Source: Pseudomonas sp. Au-Pse12
GTDB taxonomy: Bacteria; Pseudomonadota; Gammaproteobacteria; Pseudomonadales; Pseudomonadaceae
Assembly (NCBI RefSeq): GCF_021341665.1
Contig: NZ_JAJTTH010000008.1
Location: 248,001 to 312,000, forward strand
Length of the DNA: 64,000 nt
Reading direction: 5' to 3'
Shown: positions 29,543-38,025 of the stretch, piece by piece
Layout: the number at the start of each line of letters is the position of its first letter
How positions within the stretch are numbered: the stretch's first letter is position 1
Notes under the pieces: model-generated
Database searches by the model: none
Seen by the model: the letters and a program-made list of their open reading frames with translations, nothing else
Told to the model about the DNA's origin: nothing
Program-made: the position numbers and the translations under genes

Positions 29543-30097
29543 ATGAAGCCACACCGTCGTTGCCTGCTCTGGTTCGGTTATCTGCTGGTGCTGAGCGTCT
29601 TTGCCAGTATCGCCTTGCCTGCCGCCGCCACCGAGAACCTGTTCTTCTCCGGCGCGCTGGTGGCCGAGCCCTGTACCCTGTTGCCCGCAGATCGGGAGCA
29701 GGACCCGCCGGGTTTCGTCGCCAGCGACAAGGAGCTTTATCGCAGCGGTCGCACCCGCGGCGAGCCCATCGTGCTGCACCTGCTCGACTGCGACATCGGG
29801 CAGGACGAGGTCCAGGTCAAGATCCTGTTCGAGGGCCCCAGCAGCGCTGCCTACCCGGACTATCTCAAGCCGACCCCCGGTGAGGGCATGGCCGAAGGCG
29901 TGCTCATCGGTCTGGAAACCCAGGACGGACAATTGCTGCCACTGCAACAGAGCAATCCGATGGGCCCGCTGAGCAATGGCGCCAATCAGATTTCATTCAT
30001 GGCCTACCTCAAGGCAGAGGCGGATGCCCTGGCCACGCAGTCGATCAAGGGCGGCAACATTGTGGCAACGCTGAGTTTTATCTTGAGCTACGACTGA
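29543..30097 (+). CDS. Fimbrial minor subunit, last gene of the cluster
   Basis: A 184-residue exported protein with signal peptide MKPHRRCLLWFGYLLVLSVFASIALPAAA. Cysteines occur in ALVAEPCTLLP and LLDCDIGQ, with LSNGANQISFMAYLKAEADA and the end strand ILSYD, as in type 1-like minor pilins. It follows the previous gene by 8 bp and ends the rightward fimbrial unit; the next gene is convergent. Confidence 0.82.
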   Translation: MKPHRRCLLWFGYLLVLSVFASIALPAAATENLFFSGALVAEPCTLLPADREQDPPGFVASDKELYRSGRTRGEPIVLHLLDCDIGQDEVQVKILFEGPSSAAYPDYLKPTPGEGMAEGVLIGLETQDGQLLPLQQSNPMGPLSNGANQISFMAYLKAEADALATQSIKGGNIVATLSFILSYD

Positions 30098-30153
30098 GCG
30101 AAATCCCCGCGCGAGTGAACAACGCCACACAGCGAACCGCGTGGCGTGAAGGT

Positions 30154-31365
30154 TCAGCCGCCGATGATGTGATGCCGTGGCCCATACGGCAGCCCGGTGA
30201 TGTTCTCTGCACCGTGCTCATTGACGATCAGGATGTCGTGCTCCCGATAGCCGCCGGCACCGGGCAGGCCTTCGGGCAGCCGGAGCATCGGTTCGATGGA
30301 CACCACCATGCCGGGCTCGAGGAGGGTCTCCACGTCCTCGCGCAACTCCAGCCCGGTCTCGCGCCCGTAGTAGTGGTTGAGGATGCCGAATGAGTGGCCG
30401 TAGCCGAAGGTGCGATATTGCAGCAGGTCGTGTTCCTGGTAGATCGCGTTCAGGTGCCGGGCAATGTCACTGCAGCGGGCCCCGGGCTTGACCAGCTGCA
30501 GCCCGGCTTCATGCACCTGGACGTTGATTTCCCACAGCCGCAGGCAGGCGTCGGGGCAATGCCCGAGGAACAGCGTGCGCTCCAGGGCGGTGTAGTAGCC
30601 GGCGATCATCGGGAAGCAGTTGAGGCTCAGCACTTCTCCCGGGTTGACCCGCCTTGAGGTCAGCGGGTTGTGGGCGCCATCGGTATTGAGCCCCGACTGA
30701 AACCAGGTCCAGGTGTCCATCAGCTCGGCCGCCGGGAAGGTCTGGGCAATGGCCCGCACCATGGTTTGGGTGGCGTGCAGGGCCACTTCGTATTCCGGCA
30801 CCTGGTCGTGCAGGGCTTCGATGGCAGCGGCTCCCCCCGTATCGGCAATCCGCGCGCCCTGGCGGATCAGCGCGTGCTCCTCGGCGGACTTGAGCATGCG
30901 CATGTTCATGCAAGGCGTGGCGATGTCCAGCAACTGCGCCTGGGGATACAGCTCGGCGAAGGCCTGGTGATTGGGCAGTGTCAGTTGATCGAACTCCAGC
31001 CCCAATCGCGAAGCCAGGGGCAGGGCCTGTTTCACGGCGACGAAAAAGTTGCCCCGCTGCCAGTCGGTGTAGATCACCTGTGCATCGCAGATCGCCCGAC
31101 GTCCGGGCTGACCGCCATCGATATTGGCGCTGATCAGCACGCTGTGTTCCTGGGTCACCACCAGGGCGTATTGACGGCCGAAGGAGCAATACAGGAAGTC
31201 CGCGTAGTAGTTGATGTTGTGATACGAGGTGAACAGCGCCGCGTCGATATCCTGCCGAGCCATGTAGGCCCGCAGGACACCCAGGCGCCGGGTGTATTCC
31301 TCGTGGGAGAAGGTTGCCGGGGTTTTGTCACCGTTGCGCAATTGAAGCGTCCGGGGCATCTGCAT
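30154..31365 (-). CDS. Creatinase (creatine amidinohydrolase)
   Basis: Splits creatine into sarcosine and urea; a pita-bread (M24-fold) enzyme without bound metal. The 403-residue product has the length of Pseudomonas creatinase and closely follows it as I remember it, including the start (MQMPRTLQLRNGDK), FTSYHNINYYADFLYCSFGR, the catalytic His232 in NTDGAHNP, SLNCFPMIAGYYTALERTLFLGHC and LEPGMVVSIEP. AAGGA lies 8 bases before the ATG. It is on the same strand as the ABC importer genes, 190 bp beyond the binding-protein gene. A related amidinohydrolase/peptidase activity cannot be excluded. Confidence 0.9.
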   Translation of the reverse strand: MQMPRTLQLRNGDKTPATFSHEEYTRRLGVLRAYMARQDIDAALFTSYHNINYYADFLYCSFGRQYALVVTQEHSVLISANIDGGQPGRRAICDAQVIYTDWQRGNFFVAVKQALPLASRLGLEFDQLTLPNHQAFAELYPQAQLLDIATPCMNMRMLKSAEEHALIRQGARIADTGGAAAIEALHDQVPEYEVALHATQTMVRAIAQTFPAAELMDTWTWFQSGLNTDGAHNPLTSRRVNPGEVLSLNCFPMIAGYYTALERTLFLGHCPDACLRLWEINVQVHEAGLQLVKPGARCSDIARHLNAIYQEHDLLQYRTFGYGHSFGILNHYYGRETGLELREDVETLLEPGMVVSIEPMLRLPEGLPGAGGYREHDILIVNEHGAENITGLPYGPRHHIIGG

Positions 31366-31514
31366 GGCACGGGTCCTTGTCTGCTATGAGCGATGCGTAG
31401 CGCCACACCAGGGTGGGCCGGGACACTGCATTGCAGCAGATAGGGCAGAGGTTGGCATGCGCAGTACCGACCTTGGGGTGGCTGCAGGCGCTGTTTTCAC
31501 GGACTGAGGAACCG

Positions 31515-31542
31515 CGCAACCAGGCCATTGGCACTGGTTGCG
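31515..31542. other. Perfect hairpin between importer and creatinase genes
   Basis: The 9-bp perfect inverted repeat CGCAACCAG / CTGGTTGCG encloses a 10-base loop. There is no U-run, so it is not a standard terminator. It could be an mRNA-stabilising 3' hairpin or an attenuating element that sets a lower creatinase level. Confidence 0.5.
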
Positions 31543-31555
31543 GGGCATCGGAGTG

Positions 31556-33070
31556 TCAGTTCTTGACGGTTTCCTCCAGGGAGAAACGCCCCATCGGACT
31601 TTGCTGGAAGTTCTCGATGTTCTTGCGCGAGATGTTGATGTAGGGGCTGTAGTAGAGGTCGATCCAGTTTACGTCCTGCTTGGCCAACTTCTGCAGATCG
31701 ACGTACATTTGTTCGCGCTTGGAGGCGTCCATTTCTACCCGCGCGGCAGCCACCAGCTCCTTGACCTGCGGGTTTTTGTAGCGGGTCATGTAATTCATGT
31801 TGGTGTCGTGCCCAAGGACGAATGTGGTCTTTTGGTCTGGGTCGAGGATGTCGGCGGTCCAATACATGACCGAGAGGTCGTAGTTACCGTCGACCAACAT
31901 TTGCCAGCTTTGGCTGGGATCAACCTTTTGCAGGTTGGCTGTCACCCCTACGGCCGCTAACTGGTTCTGGACAAGTATGGCGATCTGTTCGTCTGCTTCG
32001 TTGCCGGCATTGACCACGTAGTTGAGCTTCAGGCCCTTGGCGCCAGCCTGCTCCAGCATTTTCTTGGCTTTTTCTGGATCATACGGGCGCTGCAGGTTAT
32101 TGGCGTAGTGGTACATAGCGCCTTTAGGAATGTATGAATAGGCCACCTCACCATGGCTGAAGGTGACAGCGTCCACTAGGGACTTCTTGTCGATTGCCAA
32201 GTCCAGAGCCTCACGTACTTGTGGCTTGGCCAGCAGTCCGTGCTCATGGTTGATCAACAGGTGATCTTCTCGTGTGGACGGGTCCAGATGTACCACCAGA
32301 TTTGGATCTTTCCTCAGGGCGTCGACTCGAGAAAAAGGTACGAAGAGCGCGGTATCTAGTTCCCCAGCCTGGACTTTGAGCATTCGGGTATTGTCATCGG
32401 GTATGGAGATCCATTCCACGCCATCAAGGCTGACGGTGTCGGCTTGCCAGAAGTGAGGGTTCTTTTCCAAGATCACCCTGTCCCCTTGCAGCCACTCCTT
32501 GACGATGAAAGCGCCGGATGAAACGGGTTTCTGCGCGTAGGCCTCGTCTCCCATTCGGGCCATTGCCTGCTGTGACAGGATTGAGGCATTGGGAGACGCC
32601 AGTTGAGCGAGGAAGGGTACTGAGGGACTTTTCAAGGTCAGCACAAGGGTCTCAGGATCCGATGCTTCGGCTTTGTCGAGAATGGTGTAGGTATCGGTCC
32701 ACAGCGAAGTTTTATCGTCGCGAATTCGCAGCAGGCTGAAGACTGCGTCCTGAGCAGTGATGGGAGAGCCATCTGAGAACTTGGCTGGACGCAGCTTGAA
32801 GGTATAGGTCAGCCCATCGTCGGAAACGCTCCAGCTTTTTGCCAGGCCCGGAAGCAGTTTGGTTCCAGCCTTGTCGACACGTACGAGCACGTCGTACACG
32901 TTGGTGAATACCCAACTGTCACGATTCTGAGCGCTTTTGATCGGGTCGAAGGTAGTGCTTTCTTCCCGGCAGCCGATGGTTAGAACTCCGGCCGCTTGAG
33001 CAATACCACTGGTCAATGTACAGGCCAGAAGTGACGCAGCTGCCAGTAACTGTCGGTGTCTTGTTTTCAT
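31556..33070 (-). CDS. ABC transporter substrate-binding protein, family 5 (peptide/opine type)
   Basis: A 504-residue periplasmic solute receptor. ATG 33070 has GGGAG upstream and gives a signal peptide ending at GIAQA. The SBP_bac_5 pattern is clear: ESTTFDPIKSAQN, PGLAKSWSVSDDGLTYTFKLRPAKFSDGSPITAQDAVFSLLR and QVREALDLAIDKKSLVDAV. It lies 35 bp after the last ATPase gene of the importer on the same strand. In the described PipR system of Pseudomonas such an importer is needed for response to the plant signal; substrate here is inferred, not shown. Confidence 0.92.
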   Translation of the reverse strand: MKTRHRQLLAAASLLACTLTSGIAQAAGVLTIGCREESTTFDPIKSAQNRDSWVFTNVYDVLVRVDKAGTKLLPGLAKSWSVSDDGLTYTFKLRPAKFSDGSPITAQDAVFSLLRIRDDKTSLWTDTYTILDKAEASDPETLVLTLKSPSVPFLAQLASPNASILSQQAMARMGDEAYAQKPVSSGAFIVKEWLQGDRVILEKNPHFWQADTVSLDGVEWISIPDDNTRMLKVQAGELDTALFVPFSRVDALRKDPNLVVHLDPSTREDHLLINHEHGLLAKPQVREALDLAIDKKSLVDAVTFSHGEVAYSYIPKGAMYHYANNLQRPYDPEKAKKMLEQAGAKGLKLNYVVNAGNEADEQIAILVQNQLAAVGVTANLQKVDPSQSWQMLVDGNYDLSVMYWTADILDPDQKTTFVLGHDTNMNYMTRYKNPQVKELVAAARVEMDASKREQMYVDLQKLAKQDVNWIDLYYSPYINISRKNIENFQQSPMGRFSLEETVKN

Positions 33071-33104
33071 AATCAAACTCCCTGTTGATATGTGTTTTTA
33101 GTTT

Positions 33105-34073
33105 TTAGAACTGCGTTTCATCTAATACGCAGCTATAGCGTCGGTTCTGTAGAGACCGGATAGGAGGTGGCGTCTTGGCACAAGCAGGTAGCGCTAGATG
33201 GCAGCGAGGATGAAACATGCAGCCGGATGGCAGCTTTAATGGGCTGGGTGGTTCACCTGGCAGAGGATGAGTGGGCAAGGGTTTGCTTGGGTCCAACTGG
33301 GGAATGGAGCTAATCAAAGCGGCTGTATAGGGGTGATGTGGACGATTGAATACGGCTTCCACAGGACCCTCTTCTACGATTTGCCCCATGTACATCACTG
33401 CAACTCGATCGCAGACACGATGAACCACTGATAGGTCGTGGCTGATAAACAACAATGCCAGGTTCATTTGCTGTCGCAGTTTCAGCAGCAGATTGATGAT
33501 CTGCCCTTGAATGGACACATCCAGAGCTGAAACACATTCATCGGCAACAATCAGTCTGGGTTCGACTGCTAGAGCCCGTGCAATTCCCAGTCGTTGGCAT
33601 TGACCTCCGCTCAGGGAGTGAGGTCGGCGCGAAACCATCTCTTTGGGTAACCCCACGAGTCTAAGCAACTCCATCACTCGATCCGTTCTTTGTTCTATCG
33701 GAAGTCTGTGATGTACCTGCAAAACTTCCGCGAGAATTTCGCCAACTTTCATTCGTGGATTGAGGGCGGCGTATGGGTCTTGGAAAATCATCGCGGTTTC
33801 ATGTCGCAGACGTTGAATATCGCACCTGTTACCACGGGTTATATCGACGCCGTCGAACGACACTGTTCCGCTGCGTATCTCTTCTAAATACAGAATCGCT
33901 CGCCCGAGGCTGCTCTTGCCACTTCCTGATTCGCCAACCAAACCTAAAACTTCTCCGCGTGCGAGGCTCAAGGAGACGCCATTGACTGCTTTCAGCCATC
34001 GTTTATGCATTCCGAGCCAACCAGAACTGGCTGGAAAATGGACGTGCAGGTCCGTGACTTGCAGCAGGCTCAT
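33105..34073 (-). CDS. ABC transporter ATP-binding protein (DppF/OppF type)
   Basis: The second cytoplasmic ATPase of the importer. The 322-residue product shows Walker A GESGSGKSS, Q-loop IFQDPYAALNPR, signature LSGGQCQRLGIARALA, Walker B LIVADECVSALDVS and the oligopeptide-importer C-terminal tail with CMFHPRCHLALPAC, which in this family carries Cys for an Fe-S cluster. Start overlaps the DppD-type gene by 4 bp. Base composition is less GC-biased than in the flanking housekeeping genes. Confidence 0.93.
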   Translation of the reverse strand: MSLLQVTDLHVHFPASSGWLGMHKRWLKAVNGVSLSLARGEVLGLVGESGSGKSSLGRAILYLEEIRSGTVSFDGVDITRGNRCDIQRLRHETAMIFQDPYAALNPRMKVGEILAEVLQVHHRLPIEQRTDRVMELLRLVGLPKEMVSRRPHSLSGGQCQRLGIARALAVEPRLIVADECVSALDVSIQGQIINLLLKLRQQMNLALLFISHDLSVVHRVCDRVAVMYMGQIVEEGPVEAVFNRPHHPYTAALISSIPQLDPSKPLPTHPLPGEPPSPLKLPSGCMFHPRCHLALPACAKTPPPIRSLQNRRYSCVLDETQF

Positions 34074-35053
34074 GGAAAGGAGGCCCTCAGTGGGAAGTGG
34101 CAGGCAACTAGTTGATTTTCAGTGATTGGTCGGGAGTCTGGGCGCTCGTTGATACATTGCGATTTGGATTGTTGGCAGCGTGAGCTGAATCGACAGCCTT
34201 GGGGGCGTGCGTCTGGCTGGGGAGGATGGCCAGTGATCGTTTTCAGGCCGCTAAAGCCAGTGCTTCTGGAGGGCTGGCAATCGATCAAGGCTGCCGTGTA
34301 GGGGTGCTGCGGTGATGTCAGTACTTCATGCTTGTTGCCTTGCTCACAAAGCCTCCCCGCATACATCACGGCTACCGAGTCAGCGGTCTGGGCTACTACT
34401 CCCAGGTCATGGCTGATCAGGATCAGTGAGAGGCCTCGCTGGTCTCTGAGGTTCAGTAGCAGGCGCAAGATCTGCGCTTGTACGGTCACATCCAGTGCAG
34501 TGGTCGGCTCATCGGCGATCAACACTTTTGGATTGCAGCCCAAGGCCACAGCGATCATCGCCCGTTGTCGCATGCCGCCGGAAAACTCATGAGGAAAATG
34601 CTTGGCTCGGGCCTGCGGATCGGGAATGCCGACCTGGCGTAGCAGTTCTATGGCCAGCGCCTGAGCTTCCTGTTTTGTGGCCCCCTGATGAAGGCGAATG
34701 CCTTCACTGATTTGCTCACCGACACACATCAGTGGGTCGAGGTGGCTGCTTGGGTTCTGGAACACCATGCCTAGTTGGCCGCCACGTATTGCGCGCATTT
34801 CGTTGTCGTTCAGTTCCAGCAAGTTGGTGCCGGCGAGCCGTACGGCGTGACCATGGGCATGGAGGTTCCCTGTGGGTAGCAAGCGCATAAGTGCACGGCA
34901 GGCCAACGTTTTGCCGCTGCCGCTTTCGCCCACAAGGCCAAGTATTTCTCCTTCGGCGAGTGTGAATGAGAGACGGTCTACCAGAGTGACATCGCGTCCG
35001 TTGGAGCGAGCAATAACGCTAAGTTCATCGACCTGCAGCAGAGGGGTATTCAT
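34070..35053 (-). CDS. ABC transporter ATP-binding protein (DppD/OppD type)
   Basis: The first ATPase of the importer, 327 residues. Walker A GESGSGKTLA, Q-loop VFQNPSSHLDPL, signature FSGGMRQRAMIAVAL, Walker B VLIADEPTTALDVTVQAQ, and the family's C-terminal cysteine block (CRFSSRCQQSKSQC). Overlaps both neighbours by 4 bp, so all four membrane and ATPase genes are translationally coupled. Confidence 0.93.
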   Translation of the reverse strand: MNTPLLQVDELSVIARSNGRDVTLVDRLSFTLAEGEILGLVGESGSGKTLACRALMRLLPTGNLHAHGHAVRLAGTNLLELNDNEMRAIRGGQLGMVFQNPSSHLDPLMCVGEQISEGIRLHQGATKQEAQALAIELLRQVGIPDPQARAKHFPHEFSGGMRQRAMIAVALGCNPKVLIADEPTTALDVTVQAQILRLLLNLRDQRGLSLILISHDLGVVAQTADSVAVMYAGRLCEQGNKHEVLTSPQHPYTAALIDCQPSRSTGFSGLKTITGHPPQPDARPQGCRFSSRCQQSKSQCINERPDSRPITENQLVACHFPLRASFP

Positions 35054-35895
35054 GAGCGTTCACCGAGAATTTCGGCGATACCATCTGCCATGAGGCTGAA
35101 GCCCATAGCCAAGGAGACGATGGCCAGGCCAGGAAAGGTGCAGATCCACCACGCCGACGTGATCAGACTTTGGCCTTCAGCGATCATTGTTCCCCACTCT
35201 GCCGTAGGGGGCTGCACCCCGAGGCCCAAGTAGCTGACGGCGGCGCCATTCAACAGAATCAGTACTGCATCGGACATGAAAAATACGATGGAGCTGAACA
35301 GCGCATTCGGTAGTAAATGTCGGAACAGGATTCGTACATGGCTGTAACCCAGGCTTCTTGCAGCAAGGGCGAAATCGCTATTTTTGAGAACCAGAATTTG
35401 TGAGCGGGTCAGGCGGGCGTAGGACACCCACCCCACCAGAGCAATGGCAATGTAGAAACTGCCAAGGCCCGGGCCTATCAGCACCATGATTGCCAGCATG
35501 AGGACCAGGAAGGGAAAGGCCAAGATGATATCGGTCACACGCATGCACAGAGTATCGACGCCACCGCCGATGTAGCCCGCTAGCGCGCCTATAGAAGTAC
35601 CGATCAGAAATGGCAGGATTACGCCCAGAAGTGATAACTGTAGATCTACTCGAGCGCCCCAGATGACCCTGGACAAAACATCTCGACCGAAGTTGTCGGT
35701 TCCGAACAGGTGGGTGAAATTTGGAGCGCTCAAACGCAACTCGATATTGTGTTCCAGTGGATCAAAAGGTGCAGTCCATGGCGCAAGTAACGCCAGTAGC
35801 AACCAGAGGCAAAGAATCCCCAGTCCTAGCGCCAGTCGACCGTTGCTCAATACCAGATGCAGCCGCCAATTTTCAGCCACAGGTAACGAGGTCAT
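35050..35895 (-). CDS. ABC transporter permease (DppC type)
   Basis: An inner-membrane permease of 281 residues with N-terminal FDPLEHNIELRLSAPNFTHLFGTDNFGRDVLSRVIWGARVDLQLS, the hallmark of DppC/OppC proteins, about six membrane segments and the EAA-like loop (YARLTRSQILVLKNSDFALAARSLGYSHVRILFRHLLPNA). Overlaps the DppB gene by 4 bp. Confidence 0.92.
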   Translation of the reverse strand: MTSLPVAENWRLHLVLSNGRLALGLGILCLWLLLALLAPWTAPFDPLEHNIELRLSAPNFTHLFGTDNFGRDVLSRVIWGARVDLQLSLLGVILPFLIGTSIGALAGYIGGGVDTLCMRVTDIILAFPFLVLMLAIMVLIGPGLGSFYIAIALVGWVSYARLTRSQILVLKNSDFALAARSLGYSHVRILFRHLLPNALFSSIVFFMSDAVLILLNGAAVSYLGLGVQPPTAEWGTMIAEGQSLITSAWWICTFPGLAIVSLAMGFSLMADGIAEILGERS

Positions 35896-36839
35896 TGGAT
35901 TTTGACCCGAGGATCGATGGCAACTGTCAGTACATCAGCAAGGAAGTTCACCATAACAGTGGCGCAAGCGAGCACCATGGTTACTCCTTGGACCACCATA
36001 TAGTCGCGAGTGAATATTCCACGTACCAGCAATTGGCCAATACCGGGAATTGCGAAGAGACTTTCAATCACAACAGTGCCGCTGATCAGCCAGCCAATAT
36101 TCACTGCCAATAAGTTGATGGTGGGAATCAACGCATTGGGTAGTACATGTCGACGAAATATTGCTGCTTCGTCCAGGCCTCGGGCACGGGCCGCAGCAAT
36201 GTGATCAGCCTGCATTTCTTGAAGAAGGCTTGCGCGCAAATTTCGAATCAGCAAAGACGACAAGGCCAGGGCGATGGTCAGGCAAGGAAGCACCAGATGA
36301 TGCAGTTTTTCGGTCCAGGTACGGCCGTAGCCTGACACTGGGAAGAGTCCCCATTGCACACTGAATAACAGTATCAACATGATTCCCAACCAGAAGGCAG
36401 GCATCCCCAGTCCCGCAGTAGTAAACAGGCGAATCAATTGATCACGCTTGCCGTCTTGATGGCGCGCGGCTGAACTGGCCAGTGGCAGTGCAATCAATAG
36501 CGCCAAGACCACGCTTCCCAACACCAATATCAGAGTGGGTTCAGTGCGCGAACTGATGAGCTTCAGAGTGTCGACCTTGTATAGCAACGACTGGCCTAGC
36601 TCTCCATTGAGCAGGTTTTTTAGGAAGTAGAAGTATTGCTGCCACAGAGGTTGATCAAGACCGTATTGAGCCCTGATCTTCAGCAGCGCATAGGGGGAGC
36701 TACGGCTGCCTAGCAGGATTCGGGCAGGGTCTCCAGGAATTGAACGTACCAGCACAAACGTCATCAGGCTGATGCCGAAAAGTACCGGTAGCAATTGCAG
36801 AGGACGAGATAATACAAAACGGTAACGCCCGAGGTTCAT
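35892..36839 (-). CDS. ABC transporter permease (DppB type)
   Basis: First gene of the importer unit, 315 residues. It has the DppB pattern: RFVLSRPLQLLPVLFGISLMTFVLVRSIPGDPA at the N-terminus, AQYGLDQPLWQQYFYFLKNLLNGELGQSL, and the EAA loop IAAARARGLDEAAIFRRHVLPNALIPT. ATG 36839 is preceded by GAGG. It is divergent from the LuxR-type gene across a 335-bp control region. Confidence 0.92.
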   Translation of the reverse strand: MNLGRYRFVLSRPLQLLPVLFGISLMTFVLVRSIPGDPARILLGSRSSPYALLKIRAQYGLDQPLWQQYFYFLKNLLNGELGQSLLYKVDTLKLISSRTEPTLILVLGSVVLALLIALPLASSAARHQDGKRDQLIRLFTTAGLGMPAFWLGIMLILLFSVQWGLFPVSGYGRTWTEKLHHLVLPCLTIALALSSLLIRNLRASLLQEMQADHIAAARARGLDEAAIFRRHVLPNALIPTINLLAVNIGWLISGTVVIESLFAIPGIGQLLVRGIFTRDYMVVQGVTMVLACATVMVNFLADVLTVAIDPRVKIQ

Positions 36840-37174
36840 GAGATGACCTCAAGGCTGTAGCTGGGGGTTTGGTTGCCGGGTAGGCGAGCGCGATGTGGTC
36901 GTGCCGACAGTCGGCAGATGGAGTTTACCCTCGGAGCCGGGAAGGCATCCCCGATACCGTAGCTATAGACCTCCTGGTCGTACTGCGGCGCTGCCGCCAT
37001 TTCCTGCCGCATCACTAACATCCTGTCAGTTGCTACCTGATGATCCAACTTAATGAGGAAGCGGTAGCGCCGTAAGCTAGTAAATCTTATAGGTTCGCTC
37101 TGGCTGTCCCTCGCCGAGGCATGGCATTCTACTGGGTGGTTGTCAAGAATGAAAACCACAAGGGAGCTGAAGGG
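36840..37174. other. Divergent control region between importer operon and LuxR-solo gene
   Basis: A 335-bp region with no gene that I accept. It contains a perfect palindrome GCCGAC-A-GTCGGC (36903-36915), 64 bases before the DppB start, and a hairpin-forming GCGGC-GCT-GCCGC stretch near 36985. Both are candidate control elements for the importer transcript. Confidence 0.45.
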
Positions 37175-37936
37175 ATGCAGATCAAGCTGTCTGAATACAA
37201 TGACTGTCTTTTACCAGGAAGGAATCTTGAGGAGCAGTTGGATAAAGCCATGCTATTGGCGGCCGATTTAGGTTTTGACGCCTTAGTGTACGACTACAGT
37301 CCAGTACCTTTTGATCATGCGGGCTTGTTGATTACGCCTGAGGTTCTCTTGCGTAACACTCCGACGGAGTGGCAGGAACTGTGGTGCTGCGAGGGTTACT
37401 ACCAGATCGATCCAGTGCAGCAAGTGGCACTCAATTCAATTTCACCGTTTCTCTGGTCCTATCAACCAGAGGCAGAAACGGTTTTGAAACAAGTCATTGG
37501 TCTGCATCACGCGCCCGTTGTGAGCTATCTGCAGAATGCTCAGATGGCTCATGGCGTATCAGTGCCGATCCACCTTCCAAAAGGCGGTTTTGCTAGTCTC
37601 GCGGGATTGCGCTCCGGACGGACCCAAAGTGCGCTTCAAGATATGCGCCACGTTCTCGGTGAGTTCAGCCTGATTGCTTATGCGCTGCAGGAAGCGGCTT
37701 ATCCTGTTCTCAGTCAAAGAGAGGGGACTCATCCTTCGAAGCCACTGACCAAGCGTGAGCGAGAATGTTTGAAGTGGGCGGCAGAGGGATTTACGGCTAT
37801 TGAAATAGCTGATCGATTACACCGGTCTGTCGCGACAGTGACTCTGCACTTGAACTCAGCCATGCATAAACTGGGTGCCAGGAACCGGGTTCAGGCGGTG
37901 GCTCGGGCAGTGCATTACCGACTATTGGATAGCTGA
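37175..37936 (+). CDS. pipR: LuxR-solo regulator of the PipR/OryR type
   Basis: A 253-residue transcription factor: autoinducer-binding domain (about 20-165) and LuxR HTH (about 188-250, LTKRERECLKWAAEGFTAIEIADRLHRSVATVTLHLNSAMHKLGARNR). In TraR numbering, Trp57 (W66), Asp70 (D79) and Trp85 (W94) are kept, but Tyr61 is Trp (W70), a change seen in plant-associated LuxR solos. No luxI-type gene is near. Its neighbours, a peptide-type ABC importer and a proline-iminopeptidase gene, match the pipR locus of cottonwood endophytic Pseudomonas. ATG 37175 has GGAG upstream; the earlier in-frame ATG at 37121 adds no domain. Confidence 0.8.
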   Translation: MQIKLSEYNDCLLPGRNLEEQLDKAMLLAADLGFDALVYDYSPVPFDHAGLLITPEVLLRNTPTEWQELWCCEGYYQIDPVQQVALNSISPFLWSYQPEAETVLKQVIGLHHAPVVSYLQNAQMAHGVSVPIHLPKGGFASLAGLRSGRTQSALQDMRHVLGEFSLIAYALQEAAYPVLSQREGTHPSKPLTKRERECLKWAAEGFTAIEIADRLHRSVATVTLHLNSAMHKLGARNRVQAVARAVHYRLLDS

Positions 37937-37969
37937 AACGGGGCAAAACCTATCCTTTCTTCTAGTTAC

Positions 37970-37989
37970 ATCGACTTTCCCCCGTCGAT
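37970..37989. promoter_or_regulatory. Candidate lux-box-like inverted repeat before pipA-like gene
   Basis: A 20-bp element with perfect 6-bp arms, ATCGAC-N8-GTCGAT, in the 89-bp gap between the LuxR-solo gene and the peptidase gene. Its size matches lux-type boxes bound by LuxR dimers. No T-run follows, so a terminator is unlikely. Its nearness to the start codon leaves little room for a standard class II activator position, so its role is uncertain. Confidence 0.4.
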
Positions 37990-38025
37990 AGTGTGTGCCA
38001 TGTGGAATACAGGGAGTGGCACACA

